Shown: positions 50,931 to 60,340, counted from the stretch's first letter. The stretch is 64,000 bases of DNA from Jannaschia sp. W003 (GCF_025144335.1 NZ_CP083539.1:1551501-1615500); one strand, 5' to 3'. The notes: generated from the letters alone by a model not told the origin. Translations and numbers: made by a program.

Positions 50931-51941
50931 TTGGCAGACGCCCCCACCGCACCCGCGATCGACTTTCCCGACAACCGCCTCCTGATCGAGCTGGTCGGCC
51001 CCCACGGGGCCCACCTGGCGCAGATCGAGCAGCTCATGGGCGTCGCGATCTCCCATCGCGGCAACGCGCTCTCGGTCTCCGGCGAGGACGCCGAGGCCGC
51101 CGAGCGCGTGCTGCGCGCGCTCTACGCCCGCCTCGAGGGCGGGCGCTCCGTGGACATGGGCGCCATCGACGCGCTGATCCGCCTGCGCGCGGAGCCCGAT
51201 GCCGAGGGCGCCCGCGACGGCGACCAGCGCGAGATGTTTCCCGGCCCCGCCCTCGAGATCCGCACCCGCAAGAAGACCATGGAGCCGCGCACCGAGGCCC
51301 AGAAGGCCTACACGCGGGCGCTGCTGGAGAACGAGCTGACCTTCGGCATCGGCCCTGCCGGAACGGGCAAGACCTACATCGCCGTCGCCGTCGCCGTGTC
51401 GAAGTTCATCACCGGCGAGGTGGACCGCATCATCCTGACGCGCCCCGCGGTGGAGGCCGGCGAGAAGCTCGGCTTCCTGCCGGGCACGCAGGACGAGAAG
51501 GTCGATCCCTACATGCAGCCCCTCTACGACGCGCTGGCCGACTTCCTGCCGGGCAAGCAGCTTCAGAAGCTGCGCGAGGAGAAGCGGGTCGAGATCGCGC
51601 CGCTGGCCTTCATGCGCGGGCGCACGCTGTCGAACGCCTTCGTGATCCTAGACGAGGCCCAGAACGCCACCACCATGCAGATGAAGATGTTCCTCACCCG
51701 CCTGGGGCAGGGGAGCCGCATGGCCATCACCGGCGACCGCTCGCAGGTGGACTTGCCGCGCGGCGTGCAGTCGGGCCTGCGCGACGCGGAGCGCATCCTG
51801 GCGGGGACGGGGGGCATCTCGTTCAACTACTTCACCGCGACGGACGTGGTGCGCCACCCGCTCGTGGCCGCGATCATCGAGGCCTACGAGGCCGACGACA
51901 CCCGCCGCGAGGCCGCCGAGGCGGAGCGCGCGCGCCGGTGA
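50931..51941 (+). CDS. phoH: PhoH-like ATPase
   Basis: A 336-residue PhoH-family (YbeZ) ATPase. An N-terminal KH-like segment ([20 protein letters not shown]) precedes the ATPase core. Walker A is GPAGTGKTY at 141-149 and Walker B is FVILDEAQN, followed by [11 protein letters not shown]. It is linked to RNA and ribosome maturation with YbeY. The start is TTG 50931 with GGAGAG upstream, giving [12 protein letters not shown]. Its end overlaps ybeY. Confidence 0.93.
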   Translation: MADAPTAPAIDFPDNRLLIELVGPHGAHLAQIEQLMGVAISHRGNALSVSGEDAEAAERVLRALYARLEGGRSVDMGAIDALIRLRAEPDAEGARDGDQREMFPGPALEIRTRKKTMEPRTEAQKAYTRALLENELTFGIGPAGTGKTYIAVAVAVSKFITGEVDRIILTRPAVEAGEKLGFLPGTQDEKVDPYMQPLYDALADFLPGKQLQKLREEKRVEIAPLAFMRGRTLSNAFVILDEAQNATTMQMKMFLTRLGQGSRMAITGDRSQVDLPRGVQSGLRDAERILAGTGGISFNYFTATDVVRHPLVAAIIEAYEADDTRREAAEAERARR

Positions 51942-52474
51942 CGGACGCCCACGACATCGACGTGATCCACGAGGGCGGCGCGTGGGACGCGGAGGCGGTC
52001 GCGCCGCTCGCCCGGCGCGCCGTCGCGGCGGCGCTGGCCCGCTGCGCGCCCGGCCTCGGGGGAGCCGAGGTCGCGGTGCTGCTGTGCGACGACGCGCGCA
52101 TCGCCGCCCTTAACGGCGACTTCCGCGGCAAGCCCCGCCCCACCAACGTCCTGAGCTGGCCCTCCGCCGAGCGCGGCGCCGCGAGCGACGGCGGCGCGCC
52201 CGCGCCCCCCGAGGATCCGGAGCTTGGCGACGTGGCGATCGCCTTCGAGACCTGCGCCCGCGAGGCGGCCGAGCAGGGCAAGCCCTTCGCCGACTACGTC
52301 GCGCACCTTCTGGTCCACGCCACGCTGCACCTCCTGGGCTTCGATCACGAACGGGATGGCGATGCCGCGCGGATGGAAGCCGAAGAGGTGCGGATTCTCG
52401 CGGATCTGGGACTCCCCGACCCCTATGTGCTAGAAGCGTCGCGGGAAATGCCGCAAGGCGCCCCCTCAACCTGA
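51938..52474 (+). CDS. ybeY: Endoribonuclease/rRNA maturation factor YbeY
   Basis: A 178-residue metalloprotein needed for 16S rRNA 3'-end maturation. The zinc site [11 protein letters not shown] (HxxxHxxxxxH) is near residues 128-138, and [10 protein letters not shown] is the conserved early motif. An insert after this motif ([18 protein letters not shown]) is low-complexity. GTG 51938 overlaps the phoH stop (GTGA). Followed 18 bp later by the CorC-type gene, the usual phoH-ybeY-corC-lnt order. Confidence 0.95.
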   Translation: MTDAHDIDVIHEGGAWDAEAVAPLARRAVAAALARCAPGLGGAEVAVLLCDDARIAALNGDFRGKPRPTNVLSWPSAERGAASDGGAPAPPEDPELGDVAIAFETCAREAAEQGKPFADYVAHLLVHATLHLLGFDHERDGDAARMEAEEVRILADLGLPDPYVLEASREMPQGAPST

Positions 52475-52492
52475 CGGAGTGACCTAGGTCCG

Positions 52493-53362
52493 ATGGACAT
52501 CGACGGCTCGTCTGGCGCGGCGCAAGGCGCGCAGACCACTGAACCCGACGACGCCGAGGACGCATCGCGTCCCGGTTTCCTCTCCCGCCTCCTCGGCATG
52601 ACGCCCCCCGAACCGGCCCCCGCGCCGGCGGCGGAGCCGCGCCCCGCGCCGGGCCTGATGAACCTGCGCCTGAAGCGCCTCGACGACGTGCTCGTGCCCC
52701 GCGCCGAGGTCGTGGCCGTGCCCGTGGACATCGCGCTGCCCGACCTCGTGGCCAAGTTCCGCTCCTCGGGCAACACCCGTCTGCCGGTGTTCGAGACCAC
52801 GCTCGACGAGCCGCTGGGCATGATCCACCTCAAGGACCTGGCCCTCAACCACGGCTTCAACGGCGACCGCGAGAAGCCGCTCGACCTGCGCCCGCTCCTG
52901 CGCCCGCTGATCTACGCGCCGCCCTCCATGCCGATCGGCGTGCTGCTCACCAAGATGCAGACCCAGCGCACCCACATGGCGCTGGTGATCGACGAGTACG
53001 GCGGCGTCGACGGGCTGGTGACGCTGGAGGACCTGATCGAGCAGGTGATCGGCGAGATCGAGGACGAGCACGACGTCGAGGAGGGGCGCTTCTGGCGCGA
53101 GGAGCGGCCGGGCACCTACCTGGCCCTCGCGCGCACGCCGCTCGAGGACTTCGAGGACGAGATCGGCCGCAAGCTCTCGGAGGACGGCGACGAGGAGGAG
53201 ATGGACACCCTCGGCGGCCTCGTCTTCATGCTCGCCGGCCGCGTGCCCGCCCGCGGCGAGGTGATCGAGCATCCCGACGGCACCGAGATCGAGGTGGTCG
53301 ACGCCGACCCCCGCCGCATCAAGCGCCTGCGCGTCCGCCTGCCGGATCAAGAGACGGCGTGA
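52493..53362 (+). CDS. corC: CorC/HlyC family CBS-domain protein
   Basis: A 289-residue cytoplasmic protein with a CBS pair (about 60-195, with GNTRLPVFETTLDEPLGMIH and HMALVIDEYGGVDGLVTLED) and a C-terminal CorC_HlyC domain (AGRVPARGEVIEHPDGTEI). It is often called YbeX. It lacks the transmembrane DUF21 part of larger relatives. Associated with Mg/Co efflux and, in recent work on the family, with ribosome-related functions. Its stop overlaps the lnt GTG. Confidence 0.9.
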   Translation: MDIDGSSGAAQGAQTTEPDDAEDASRPGFLSRLLGMTPPEPAPAPAAEPRPAPGLMNLRLKRLDDVLVPRAEVVAVPVDIALPDLVAKFRSSGNTRLPVFETTLDEPLGMIHLKDLALNHGFNGDREKPLDLRPLLRPLIYAPPSMPIGVLLTKMQTQRTHMALVIDEYGGVDGLVTLEDLIEQVIGEIEDEHDVEEGRFWREERPGTYLALARTPLEDFEDEIGRKLSEDGDEEEMDTLGGLVFMLAGRVPARGEVIEHPDGTEIEVVDADPRRIKRLRVRLPDQETA

Positions 53363-54957
53363 CCCGCCGCTGGACCGAGGCGCAGCGCCGCACCGCCGCC
53401 GCCGCCGCACCACCGCCGCACGGCACCTACGGCGAGGGGCCGGACCCCATCGCGTGGGACGTGCGCGAGCAGGCCGCGCGCCACCCCCTGCGCGACCGCG
53501 CCGCGGGCGCGGTGCTGCTCGCGGTCGCGGGCGCGATGGCGGCGCTCGGGCAGGCCCCGTGGAACCTGTGGTGGCTGGCGCTGCCCGCCTGGGCCCTGGT
53601 CGTCGCCGTGGCCGCGCGCGGGCGCGTGCCGTTCCTCGCCGTCTGGCTGATGGTTTCCGTGGAGCTGACGGTGGCGCTCCACTGGATCGTGGAGCCGTTC
53701 CTCGTCGTTCCCTCGGAGCTGACGCCGCTCGCGCCTCTCACGGTCGTCATCACCGCCGTGGGGCTGGCGTTCTTCCCGGCCCTCGGCGCAGGCCTCGGCG
53801 CGCTGCTCGCGGGGCGCGGCACCGCCGCGCGCGCGCTGGGCATCGGCGCGGGCATCATGCTGGGCGAGATGGCCCGCTCCTGGCTCTTCACCGGCTTTCC
53901 CTGGGCGCTGCCGGGCCACGCGCTGATCGGCTCCGCCGCGTTGCCCGCCGCCGCCTTCGCGGGGGCGCAGGGCCTCGGCATCGCCGTCGTGCTGGGCGGC
54001 GCGCTGGTCGCCGCCTTCCGCCCCGTGGCGCTGGCGGCGGGGCTGGCGCTCTGGGCGCTGCCCTTCGTGCTCGCCGCCACGCTGCCGCCCGCGCCGCCCC
54101 CCGCCGCGGACGCCCCCGTGGTGCGCCTCGTGCAGCCCAACGCGCCCCAGGCGCAGAAGTGGGACCCGGCCTTCGTGAACCTGTTCTGGCGCCGCAGCCT
54201 GGAGCTGACCGCCGGCCCGGGACGCGCCGATGCGGTTGTGTGGCCCGAGACCGCGCTGCCCATGCTGCTGGAGCGCGCGGGCGGCCTGCGCCCCGCCATC
54301 GCCCGCGCCGCGGGCGGCGCCCCGGCCGTGGTGGGCGCCCAGCGCTACGGCCCCGAGGGCGACCCGCGCAACGCCCTGATCCTGCTGACCGGCCTGCGCG
54401 GCGAGGTGGACCTCGTCTACGACAAGCACCACCTCGTGCCCTTCGGCGAGTACCTACCCCTGCCGCGCCTCTTCGCCGCGTTCGGCTTCGGCCCGCTCGC
54501 TGCGAACCTCGCCGGGGGCTACGGCGCGGGCGAGGGGCCGGTCGTCTTCGACCTGCCGGGCGTGGGCCGCGCCATGCCGATGATCTGCTACGAGGCGATC
54601 TTCCCGCAGTACCTGCGCCGCGTGGCACGCCCCGAACTGCTGCTGCAGATCACCAACGACGCCTGGTTCGGCCCCGACGCCGGCCCGCGCCAGCACCTCG
54701 CCCTGGCCCGGATGCGCGCCGCCGAGAGCGGCCTGCCGCTGCTGCGCGCCGCCAACACCGGCATCTCGGCGGCGATCGACGCGCGCGGCACGGTGATGTC
54801 GAGCCTCGCCCTGAACGAGGCGGGCGCCCTCGACGCGGCGCTGCCCCCCGCGCTGCCGCCCACGCCCTATGCGCGCACGGGCGATCTGGCCCCCCTCCTG
54901 GTGCTTCTGGCCCTTCTCGCAGGTCTCGCGGCCCTTCGGTTCCGCCACACGCCTTGA
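53359..54957 (+). CDS. lnt: Apolipoprotein N-acyltransferase
   Basis: A 532-residue inner-membrane enzyme adding the third acyl chain to lipoproteins. The N-terminal half has about seven helices and the C-terminal half is a periplasmic nitrilase-like domain. The catalytic triad is E297 (WPETALP), K356 (YDKHHLVPFGEYLPLP) and C410 (MICYEAIFP). A final helix precedes the stop. GTG 53359 overlaps the corC stop. This fits a genome with many lipoproteins, several in this window. Confidence 0.95.
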   Translation: MTRRWTEAQRRTAAAAAPPPHGTYGEGPDPIAWDVREQAARHPLRDRAAGAVLLAVAGAMAALGQAPWNLWWLALPAWALVVAVAARGRVPFLAVWLMVSVELTVALHWIVEPFLVVPSELTPLAPLTVVITAVGLAFFPALGAGLGALLAGRGTAARALGIGAGIMLGEMARSWLFTGFPWALPGHALIGSAALPAAAFAGAQGLGIAVVLGGALVAAFRPVALAAGLALWALPFVLAATLPPAPPPAADAPVVRLVQPNAPQAQKWDPAFVNLFWRRSLELTAGPGRADAVVWPETALPMLLERAGGLRPAIARAAGGAPAVVGAQRYGPEGDPRNALILLTGLRGEVDLVYDKHHLVPFGEYLPLPRLFAAFGFGPLAANLAGGYGAGEGPVVFDLPGVGRAMPMICYEAIFPQYLRRVARPELLLQITNDAWFGPDAGPRQHLALARMRAAESGLPLLRAANTGISAAIDARGTVMSSLALNEAGALDAALPPALPPTPYARTGDLAPLLVLLALLAGLAALRFRHTP

Positions 54958-54991
54958 AGAGCCTCCCGTTCTCTCCTAGGCGTCGCGCGCC

Positions 54992-55037
54992 GGCCCCAAC
55001 GGCTTCCTGACGGGGCAGGGCTTACCCTATCGGAGCG
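54992..55037 (+). promoter_or_regulatory. SAM/SAH-type riboswitch upstream of metK
   Basis: P1 stem GCCCC (54993-54997) pairs with GGGGC (55012-55016). The loop reads AACGGCTTCCTGAC, matching the SAM/SAH class core AACGGCUUCCUG. Its GGCTTCC can pair with CGGAGC (55031-55036), forming the pseudoknot that hides the ribosome site GGAG (55032-55035) before the metK ATG. A small extra hairpin (GGG-CTTA-CCC) lies in the linker. Ligand binding should repress metK translation. Confidence 0.85.
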
Positions 55038-55045
55038 CTTCCCCC

Positions 55046-56230
55046 ATGACCGGTCGCCAGAACTACCTCTTCACCTCGGAATCCGTGTCCGAGGGCCATC
55101 CCGACAAGGTCTGCGACCGCATCAGCGACGCCGTGCTCGATGCCCTCATCGCCGAGGAGCCCGAGGCGCGCGTCGCGGCCGAGACCTTCGCCACCACCGA
55201 CCGCGTGGTGATCGGCGGCGAGGTCGGGCTGAGCGACCGCGCGACGCTGCGCGACTTCATGGGCCGCATCGAGGCCATCGCCCGCGAGTGCATCCGCGAC
55301 ATCGGCTACGAGCAGGACAAGTTCCACCACGAGACCGTCGAGGTCACCAACCTCCTGCACGAGCAGTCCGCCCACATCGCCCAGGGCGTCGATGCCGCCG
55401 CCGGCAAGGACGAGGGCGCGGGCGACCAGGGCATCATGTTCGGATTCGCCGTGGACGAGACGCCCGAGCTGATGCCCGCGCCCATCCTCTACGCCCACGC
55501 GATCCTCCGGCGGCTGGCCGAGGTGCGCAAGTCCGGGCGGGAGCCGAGCCTCGGCCCCGACGCCAAGACCCAGCTCACCGTGCGCTACGAGGACGGGCTG
55601 CCCGTGGGGCTCGAGTCGATCGTGCTGTCGACCCAGCACATGGACCCGGACATGACCTCGGCGGACGTGCGCGCCGTGGTAGAGCCCTACGTCCGCGAGG
55701 TGTTGCCCGACGGCTGGATCGGCGCGGGCACGACGTGGTGGGTGAACCCCACCGGCAAGTTCGTGATCGGCGGCCCCGACGGCGACGCCGGCCTCACGGG
55801 CCGCAAGATCATCGTCGACACCTACGGCGGCGCCGCGCCCCACGGCGGCGGGGCCTTCTCGGGCAAGGACCCGACCAAGGTGGACCGCTCGGCCGCCTAC
55901 GCCGCGCGCTACCTCGCCAAGAACATCGTCGCGGCCGGTCTGGCGCGGCGCTGCACGCTGCAGCTCTCCTACGCCATCGGCGTGGCGCGCCCGCTGTCGA
56001 TCTACGTCAATACCCAAGGCACGGGCGAGGCCGACGAGGGCGCGATCGAGCGCGCCGTCGCGAAGGTCATGGACCTCACGCCCCGCGGCATCCGCGAGCA
56101 CCTCGGGCTGAACCGTCCGATCTACCAGCGCACCGCGGCCTACGGGCACTTCGGCCGGGCGCCCGACTCCGACGGCGGCTTCTCCTGGGAGCGCACCGAC
56201 CTCGCCGACGCCCTGCGCGCCGCCCTCTAG
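55046..56230 (+). CDS. metK: S-adenosylmethionine synthase
   Basis: A 394-residue MAT enzyme that forms SAM from methionine and ATP. The N-terminal [19 protein letters not shown] motif, [12 protein letters not shown] (ATP-binding loop) and [16 protein letters not shown] (phosphate loop) are all intact. ATG 55046 lies 10 bases after the GGAG sequestered by the SAM/SAH riboswitch, so synthesis is likely feedback-controlled at translation initiation. lnt is upstream but the leader suggests a separate control unit. Confidence 0.97.
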   Translation: MTGRQNYLFTSESVSEGHPDKVCDRISDAVLDALIAEEPEARVAAETFATTDRVVIGGEVGLSDRATLRDFMGRIEAIARECIRDIGYEQDKFHHETVEVTNLLHEQSAHIAQGVDAAAGKDEGAGDQGIMFGFAVDETPELMPAPILYAHAILRRLAEVRKSGREPSLGPDAKTQLTVRYEDGLPVGLESIVLSTQHMDPDMTSADVRAVVEPYVREVLPDGWIGAGTTWWVNPTGKFVIGGPDGDAGLTGRKIIVDTYGGAAPHGGGAFSGKDPTKVDRSAAYAARYLAKNIVAAGLARRCTLQLSYAIGVARPLSIYVNTQGTGEADEGAIERAVAKVMDLTPRGIREHLGLNRPIYQRTAAYGHFGRAPDSDGGFSWERTDLADALRAAL

Positions 56231-56239
56231 GCCGTTCGC

Positions 56240-56261
56240 ACACGGCAACTTTTTGCCGTGT
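56240..56261 (+). terminator. Inverted repeat after metK
   Basis: Perfect 9-bp stem ACACGGCAA / TTGCCGTGT with a CTTT loop, 10 bp past the metK stop. A likely terminator or attenuator for metK, though the T residues lie in the loop and stem rather than after it. Confidence 0.55.
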
Positions 56262-56328
56262 CGCGCGTTCCACCCTTGAAGCCACCGGACCACCGATCCA
56301 CGTTGAAGCGGGCAGGAGGAGAGCAGGC

Positions 56329-56466
56329 ATGGCGAAGACGCGCGGACCCATCGAGACGTTGATCGACGCTCTCAAGGAGGGCTTGAACGAGGTGATGGGC
56401 CAGCTCGCGCCGCAGCCCGACCGGATCCCGATCCCGGTGCGCGACGATCCCCGCCGGCGGCGCTGA
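56329..56466 (+). CDS. Small protein of 45 residues downstream of metK
   Basis: Begins MAKTRGPIETLIDALKEGL, an amphipathic helix, and ends with a basic tail (PVRDDPRRRR). A strong AGGAGGA lies 8 bases before the ATG and a terminator with TTTTT follows 27 bp after the stop, so it looks like a real, expressed small gene. No known family; its place after metK may be shared in related genomes. Confidence 0.65.
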   Translation: MAKTRGPIETLIDALKEGLNEVMGQLAPQPDRIPIPVRDDPRRRR

Positions 56467-56493
56467 CCCGCACTTCCCCTTCACGACATGAAT

Positions 56494-56516
56494 GGCGGCC
56501 CCCGGGCCGCCTTTTT
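56494..56516 (+). terminator. Rho-independent terminator after the 45-residue gene
   Basis: Stem GGCGGCC / GGCCGCC with a short loop, followed by TTTTT at 56512-56516. Located between convergent genes. Confidence 0.9.
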
Positions 56517-56537
56517 CGTGCGACCGCGTCCCCCCGC

Positions 56538-56999
56538 TCAGGAGGCGGCGCGGCGCAGCAGGGGGCCGGCCACCGGCGTCTTGGTGGGCTTGCTCTCCAG
56601 CGACATCAGCAGCTCGGCCAGCTCGGGCTCGTCCACCAGCCCGGCGGCCTCGGCGACGGGGAACCACCGGCGGGTCCGCTCGGAGCGCTCCTTCCAGTCG
56701 CGCTTCAGCTTCTCGACGATCATCGGATAGACGCGCACGAGGCAGGGCACCACGTCGCCGCCCTTCAGGCGCTTGCCGTAGGCGTAGGTGCCGAACACCT
56801 CGCGGGCCATGCGCCCCTTGGCACCCGCTTCCTCCAGCGCCTCGATCGCCGCCGCCGCCCAGGGCTCGGTCTTGCGCATGGGCCAGCCCTTGGGCACGAC
56901 CCAGCGCCCCGTGTCGCGCGAGGTGATCATGAGCACTTCCACCTCTCCACCCTTCCAGCGGAGGGGGAGCGCCGCGATCTGCTGCCGCGTTCTCTTCAT
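56538..56999 (-). CDS. Nudix hydrolase
   Basis: A 153-residue Nudix protein. The box region WVVPKGWPMRKTEPWAAAA continues IEALEEAGAKG, giving the expected G, E, EE and G positions. The Arg normally before the first Glu is Ile here. The opening RQQIAALPLRW matches diadenosine/diphosphoinositol polyphosphate (DIPP)-like bacterial members. It hydrolyses a nucleoside diphosphate-linked compound; substrate unknown. Start 56999 is inferred from the conserved MKRTRQQIAALP. Confidence 0.85.
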   Translation of the reverse strand: MKRTRQQIAALPLRWKGGEVEVLMITSRDTGRWVVPKGWPMRKTEPWAAAAIEALEEAGAKGRMAREVFGTYAYGKRLKGGDVVPCLVRVYPMIVEKLKRDWKERSERTRRWFPVAEAAGLVDEPELAELLMSLESKPTKTPVAGPLLRRAAS

Positions 57000-57087
57000 C
57001 TGCGTCCACTCGAACCGGTCCGTGCCGGCGTCCTTGCTTGATATCCCTATGTCACGAGGGGGAAATCGTTGCAAACGGGGCGGGCCG

Positions 57088-57729
57088 TCAGACCCCCAGC
57101 GATGCGCGCAGGGCGGCCCAGTCCCCGAACCGCAGCACCGGCTCCGGCGCGCCAAGGGGGGCGTTGAGGTACCCGCCCTCGAAGAACGCGAAGCGCATGC
57201 CGGCCGCCGCCGCGGCGGCGTGGTCGATCTCGCTGTCGCCGACATAGAGGGCGCGCCGCGCGCCGAGCCGCCGCGCCGTCTCCCGCAGCGGCGCGGGGTG
57301 GGGCTTGCGCTCCGCGAGGTCGCCGCCGCAGACCACCGCGCCGAACGGCCCGAGGGCGAGGGCGTCCAGCAGCGCCCGCGTCGGACCGGCGGGCTTGTTG
57401 GTGCACAGGCCGACGGGCATGCGCGCGGCCAGCGCCGCCACGGTCTCGCGCGCGCCGTCGTAGGGACGGTTCGCCTCGGGCGGCGCCTCGCCGTAGCGGT
57501 CCATCATCACCGTCACGGCACGGGCGTGGAGCGCGGGGTCGGCGCCGGCCCAGCCGAGCATCCGCCGCATCGCCTCGGGCACGCCGCCACCCACGAAGCC
57601 CTGCGCGGCGGCGCGGTCGGGGCGCGGCAGCCCCAGCGCGTCCGCCACCGCGTCGAAGCCGCGCCGGATCGTGGGCAGGCTGTCCACCAGCGTGCCGTCG
57701 AGGTCGAAGATCACCGCGTCGAAGTCCAT
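57088..57729 (-). CDS. gph: HAD-family phosphatase, phosphoglycolate phosphatase-like
   Basis: A 213-residue haloacid dehalogenase-type phosphatase. The nucleophile Asp is in VIFDLDGTLVDSLPTI (D9, with D11 as acid/base), motif II is LCTNKP, the Lys is in AERKPHPAPL, and motif IV is YVGDSEIDHAAA. An alpha-helical cap follows motif I. It resembles Gph, which removes 2-phosphoglycolate. Other small phosphates are possible. It lies 43 bp after the SHMT-like gene on the same strand. Confidence 0.85.
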   Translation of the reverse strand: MDFDAVIFDLDGTLVDSLPTIRRGFDAVADALGLPRPDRAAAQGFVGGGVPEAMRRMLGWAGADPALHARAVTVMMDRYGEAPPEANRPYDGARETVAALAARMPVGLCTNKPAGPTRALLDALALGPFGAVVCGGDLAERKPHPAPLRETARRLGARRALYVGDSEIDHAAAAAAGMRFAFFEGGYLNAPLGAPEPVLRFGDWAALRASLGV

Positions 57730-57772
57730 GTCGCCCGCTACGCGGGGCGGCGCCGCGCGTCCAGCGGCCCCG

Positions 57773-59047
57773 TCAGCCGGCGAAGTCGACGCGCTGGAAC
57801 GGCGCGCGGAACGCCCGCACCGCGTCCGCCACCGTCTCGCCCCGCCAGGCGCGGGCGACGAGCGCGGCCAGCTCCGGCATGTGCGCGGCGCGCATACCCC
57901 GCCGCACCGCCTCGGGCATGCCCATCCGCAGGCCGTTCATGTCGCCCGCGACCGGATCCAGCGGCAGGCCGATGCCGCTGGCGAGGAGGCCCGAGGCGCG
58001 CAGCCGCTGCGCCATCGCCTGACCGCCCCCGGGGGGCTCCAGCGCGAACTGGTGGCTCCGGGTCTCGCCGTGCACCGGCAGCCCCTCGGCCCGCAGCGCG
58101 TCCGAGAGAGCGCGGGCGGCGGCCGTCATCTCGCGCGCGTAGTCGGCGCCGAACTCGCGCCAGTCCTCCAGCGCCACCCCGAGGGCGGCCACGCGGCCTG
58201 CGTCGAAGTTGGCGGTCATGCCCGGGAACGCCACCCGCTCCAGCGCCTCGGCGATGCGGTCGTCGTCGGTGACGATCAGCCCGCCCGCGGGGCCGCCGAG
58301 CGACTTGTAGGTGCTCATGGTGATCACGTGCGCGCCCTCGGCGAGCGGGTTCGGCCAGGCGCCCCCGGCAATGGGGCCGCAGAGGTGGGCCGCGTCGAAC
58401 ACCAGTACCGCGCCAACCGCGTCGGCGATCTCGCGGACCTTCGCCACGGGGTGGGGATGGAGGTTCAGCGACTGTCCGAGCGTGATGATCCGCGGGCGCA
58501 CCTCGCGCGCGAGCTTCGCCAGCGCGTCCACGTCCACGGTGTAGCGGGCGGCATCGACGGGGGCCTCGACCACCCGCAGGCCCCGCAGACCCGCGCAGCC
58601 CGGCGCGTGGTGGGTGACGTGGCCGCCGATCGCGGCGGGCGGCGCGACGATCGCGTCGCCCGGCGCGGCCAGCGCGGTGAAGGCGAAGAGGTTGGCCATC
58701 GCCCCCGAGGGCACGCGCACCTCGGCGTGGCGGGCGCCGAACACGGCGCAGGCGAGGCGGGCCGCGACCACCTCGATCGCCTCGATCGCCTCCAGCCCGG
58801 TCTCGTACTTCGCGCCCGGCAAGCCCAGCGAGGGGCGCGAGCCCAGCCCCGCCGCCAGCAGCGCCTCGGCGCGGGGGTTCATGACGTTGGCGGCGGGGTT
58901 GAGGTTCAGGCAGTCGCGGTCGTGGATGCGCCGGTTCTCGGCCGCGAGCCGCTCGATCTCGGCGCGCGGATCGGCAGGCAGCGGCAGGGCGCGGATGCGC
59001 GCCTGCACGGCGCCGGGGTGCCAGGGGCGGGGGGCGAGCTCGGTCAT
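57773..59047 (-). CDS. Serine hydroxymethyltransferase-like PLP enzyme
   Basis: A 424-residue fold-type I PLP enzyme of the GlyA family. The PLP Lys is in TMSTYKSLGGPAGG. LNLNPAANVMNPRAEALLAAG and FDAAHLCGPIAGG (Asp and His of the cofactor site) follow the SHMT plan. It is diverged from housekeeping GlyA (for example at SRPSLGLPGAKYETGLEAIE, in place of the usual NKYAEGYPGxRYYGG). It could be an aldolase acting on a beta-hydroxy amino acid. The next gene upstream is a TauD-family dioxygenase, 31 bp away. Confidence 0.82.
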   Translation of the reverse strand: MTELAPRPWHPGAVQARIRALPLPADPRAEIERLAAENRRIHDRDCLNLNPAANVMNPRAEALLAAGLGSRPSLGLPGAKYETGLEAIEAIEVVAARLACAVFGARHAEVRVPSGAMANLFAFTALAAPGDAIVAPPAAIGGHVTHHAPGCAGLRGLRVVEAPVDAARYTVDVDALAKLAREVRPRIITLGQSLNLHPHPVAKVREIADAVGAVLVFDAAHLCGPIAGGAWPNPLAEGAHVITMSTYKSLGGPAGGLIVTDDDRIAEALERVAFPGMTANFDAGRVAALGVALEDWREFGADYAREMTAAARALSDALRAEGLPVHGETRSHQFALEPPGGGQAMAQRLRASGLLASGIGLPLDPVAGDMNGLRMGMPEAVRRGMRAAHMPELAALVARAWRGETVADAVRAFRAPFQRVDFAG

Positions 59048-59078
59048 GGGCGAGACGTCCCGCATGCCCGCGCGCGCG

Positions 59079-60251
59079 TCAATCGCCCACCGAGCGCCGC
59101 AGCACCCGGATGCGCGAGCGCAGCTCGTCGCGGTCCGAGTAGACGCCCTCGATGAACCGCTCGCCGCCCTTGGCGTCGTAGCCCGTCCGACCGTGCAGCA
59201 CCCGGCGGTTGTCGAACGCGAAGAGGTCGCCCGCCCGGTAGCGCACCTCCAGCAGGTAGCGCGGGTCCTCGGCCCGCTCCGCGAAGGCGCGCACCGCGTT
59301 GTAGGCCCGGCGCTGGTCCTCGAGCGGCGCGCAGAGCGGGGCGCGCAGCCACACGGTGTAGCGGATCTCCGTGACCGCCCCGGCGCCGTCCAGGGCGATC
59401 ACCGGCCCGGTGGCGCGGTGGTCGTGCTCGCGCGAGCGGTTCGCGAAGGTCCAGGGCACGGTGGTCAGCGCGTCCCACAGCAGCTTGTCGTCGCGCCGGA
59501 TGTCCTCGGCCAGGCGGTAGCCGTCGACGTAGGTGCCCAGGCCCCCCGTGGTGGTGTTGGCGCGGCAGTGGAGGAACTGCAGGCCCGGCGGGCACTCGCG
59601 GCTGGCGAGGTCGGTGTGGGGCGGCAGGCCGTGGCTTGTATAGGCATTCGAGTCCGGGTCGTCCTTGATGGCCAGCGTGAACACCTTGCCGAAGTTCGAG
59701 GCCCGCACCACGCCGATGCGCTCGGCGATCTCCAGCAGGAGGCCGTCGCGCTCGGGGAGCCCGGTGAGGCTGGCGACGCCATGCCGGGCCAGCGCCTCCA
59801 GCCAGGCGAGGAAGGCCGCATTGTCGTCCAGCGCCCGCGCGCCGTCGAAGGCGGGCGCCTCGGGCATCGCGCCCGCGTCCCAGGTCTCGGGCGCCGGCAC
59901 CGGATCGGGGCGCGGCGTGCCGGTCCAGGCGGTGCCGCGCAGCCAGCCGGGATGGTAGCGCGACGGCTCGTTCCGGTCCGACCAGTCGATCTCCAGCACG
60001 CCCTCCGCCGCGACCCGCACCGCGAGCGCGCGCAGGTCCGCGGGGATCGCGGCGGGCGAGACCAGCATCTCGCGCGAGAGCGGGTGGATGGTGCCCGGAT
60101 CGGGCGAGTTCTCGCGCAGGAGGCGGGGGAAGTGCTCGGTGCTCAGGCCGTCGTCCCACGCGACGGCGATGGCGTCGCCGTGGATCGCCGCGGCGACGGG
60201 CAGGTGGCGGATGGGCCAGGGCTCGAAGTCCGGCGTGTAGGGCAGGGGCAT
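59079..60251 (-). CDS. TauD/TfdA family 2-oxoglutarate dioxygenase (GBBH/TMLH-like)
   Basis: A 390-residue Fe(II)/2-oxoglutarate oxygenase. An N-terminal DUF971-type domain (about 20-95: AVAWDDGLSTEHFPRLLREN) lacks the zinc Cys seen in eukaryotic members. The catalytic domain has PHTDLASRECPPGLQFLHC (His and Asp iron ligands) and VLHGRTGY (distal His and Arg). This two-domain layout is that of gamma-butyrobetaine and trimethyllysine hydroxylases. Substrate here is inferred, not shown. Confidence 0.88.
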   Translation of the reverse strand: MPLPYTPDFEPWPIRHLPVAAAIHGDAIAVAWDDGLSTEHFPRLLRENSPDPGTIHPLSREMLVSPAAIPADLRALAVRVAAEGVLEIDWSDRNEPSRYHPGWLRGTAWTGTPRPDPVPAPETWDAGAMPEAPAFDGARALDDNAAFLAWLEALARHGVASLTGLPERDGLLLEIAERIGVVRASNFGKVFTLAIKDDPDSNAYTSHGLPPHTDLASRECPPGLQFLHCRANTTTGGLGTYVDGYRLAEDIRRDDKLLWDALTTVPWTFANRSREHDHRATGPVIALDGAGAVTEIRYTVWLRAPLCAPLEDQRRAYNAVRAFAERAEDPRYLLEVRYRAGDLFAFDNRRVLHGRTGYDAKGGERFIEGVYSDRDELRSRIRVLRRSVGD

Positions 60252-60340
60252 GGCGCGGGCTCCGGTTGCGGCCCGCCCAGCGTCGGCGCCCGCCCGGAGG
60301 CCGTCTCGCCCGTTTGCGACCCCCTGCCGCGCGCGGCGGC

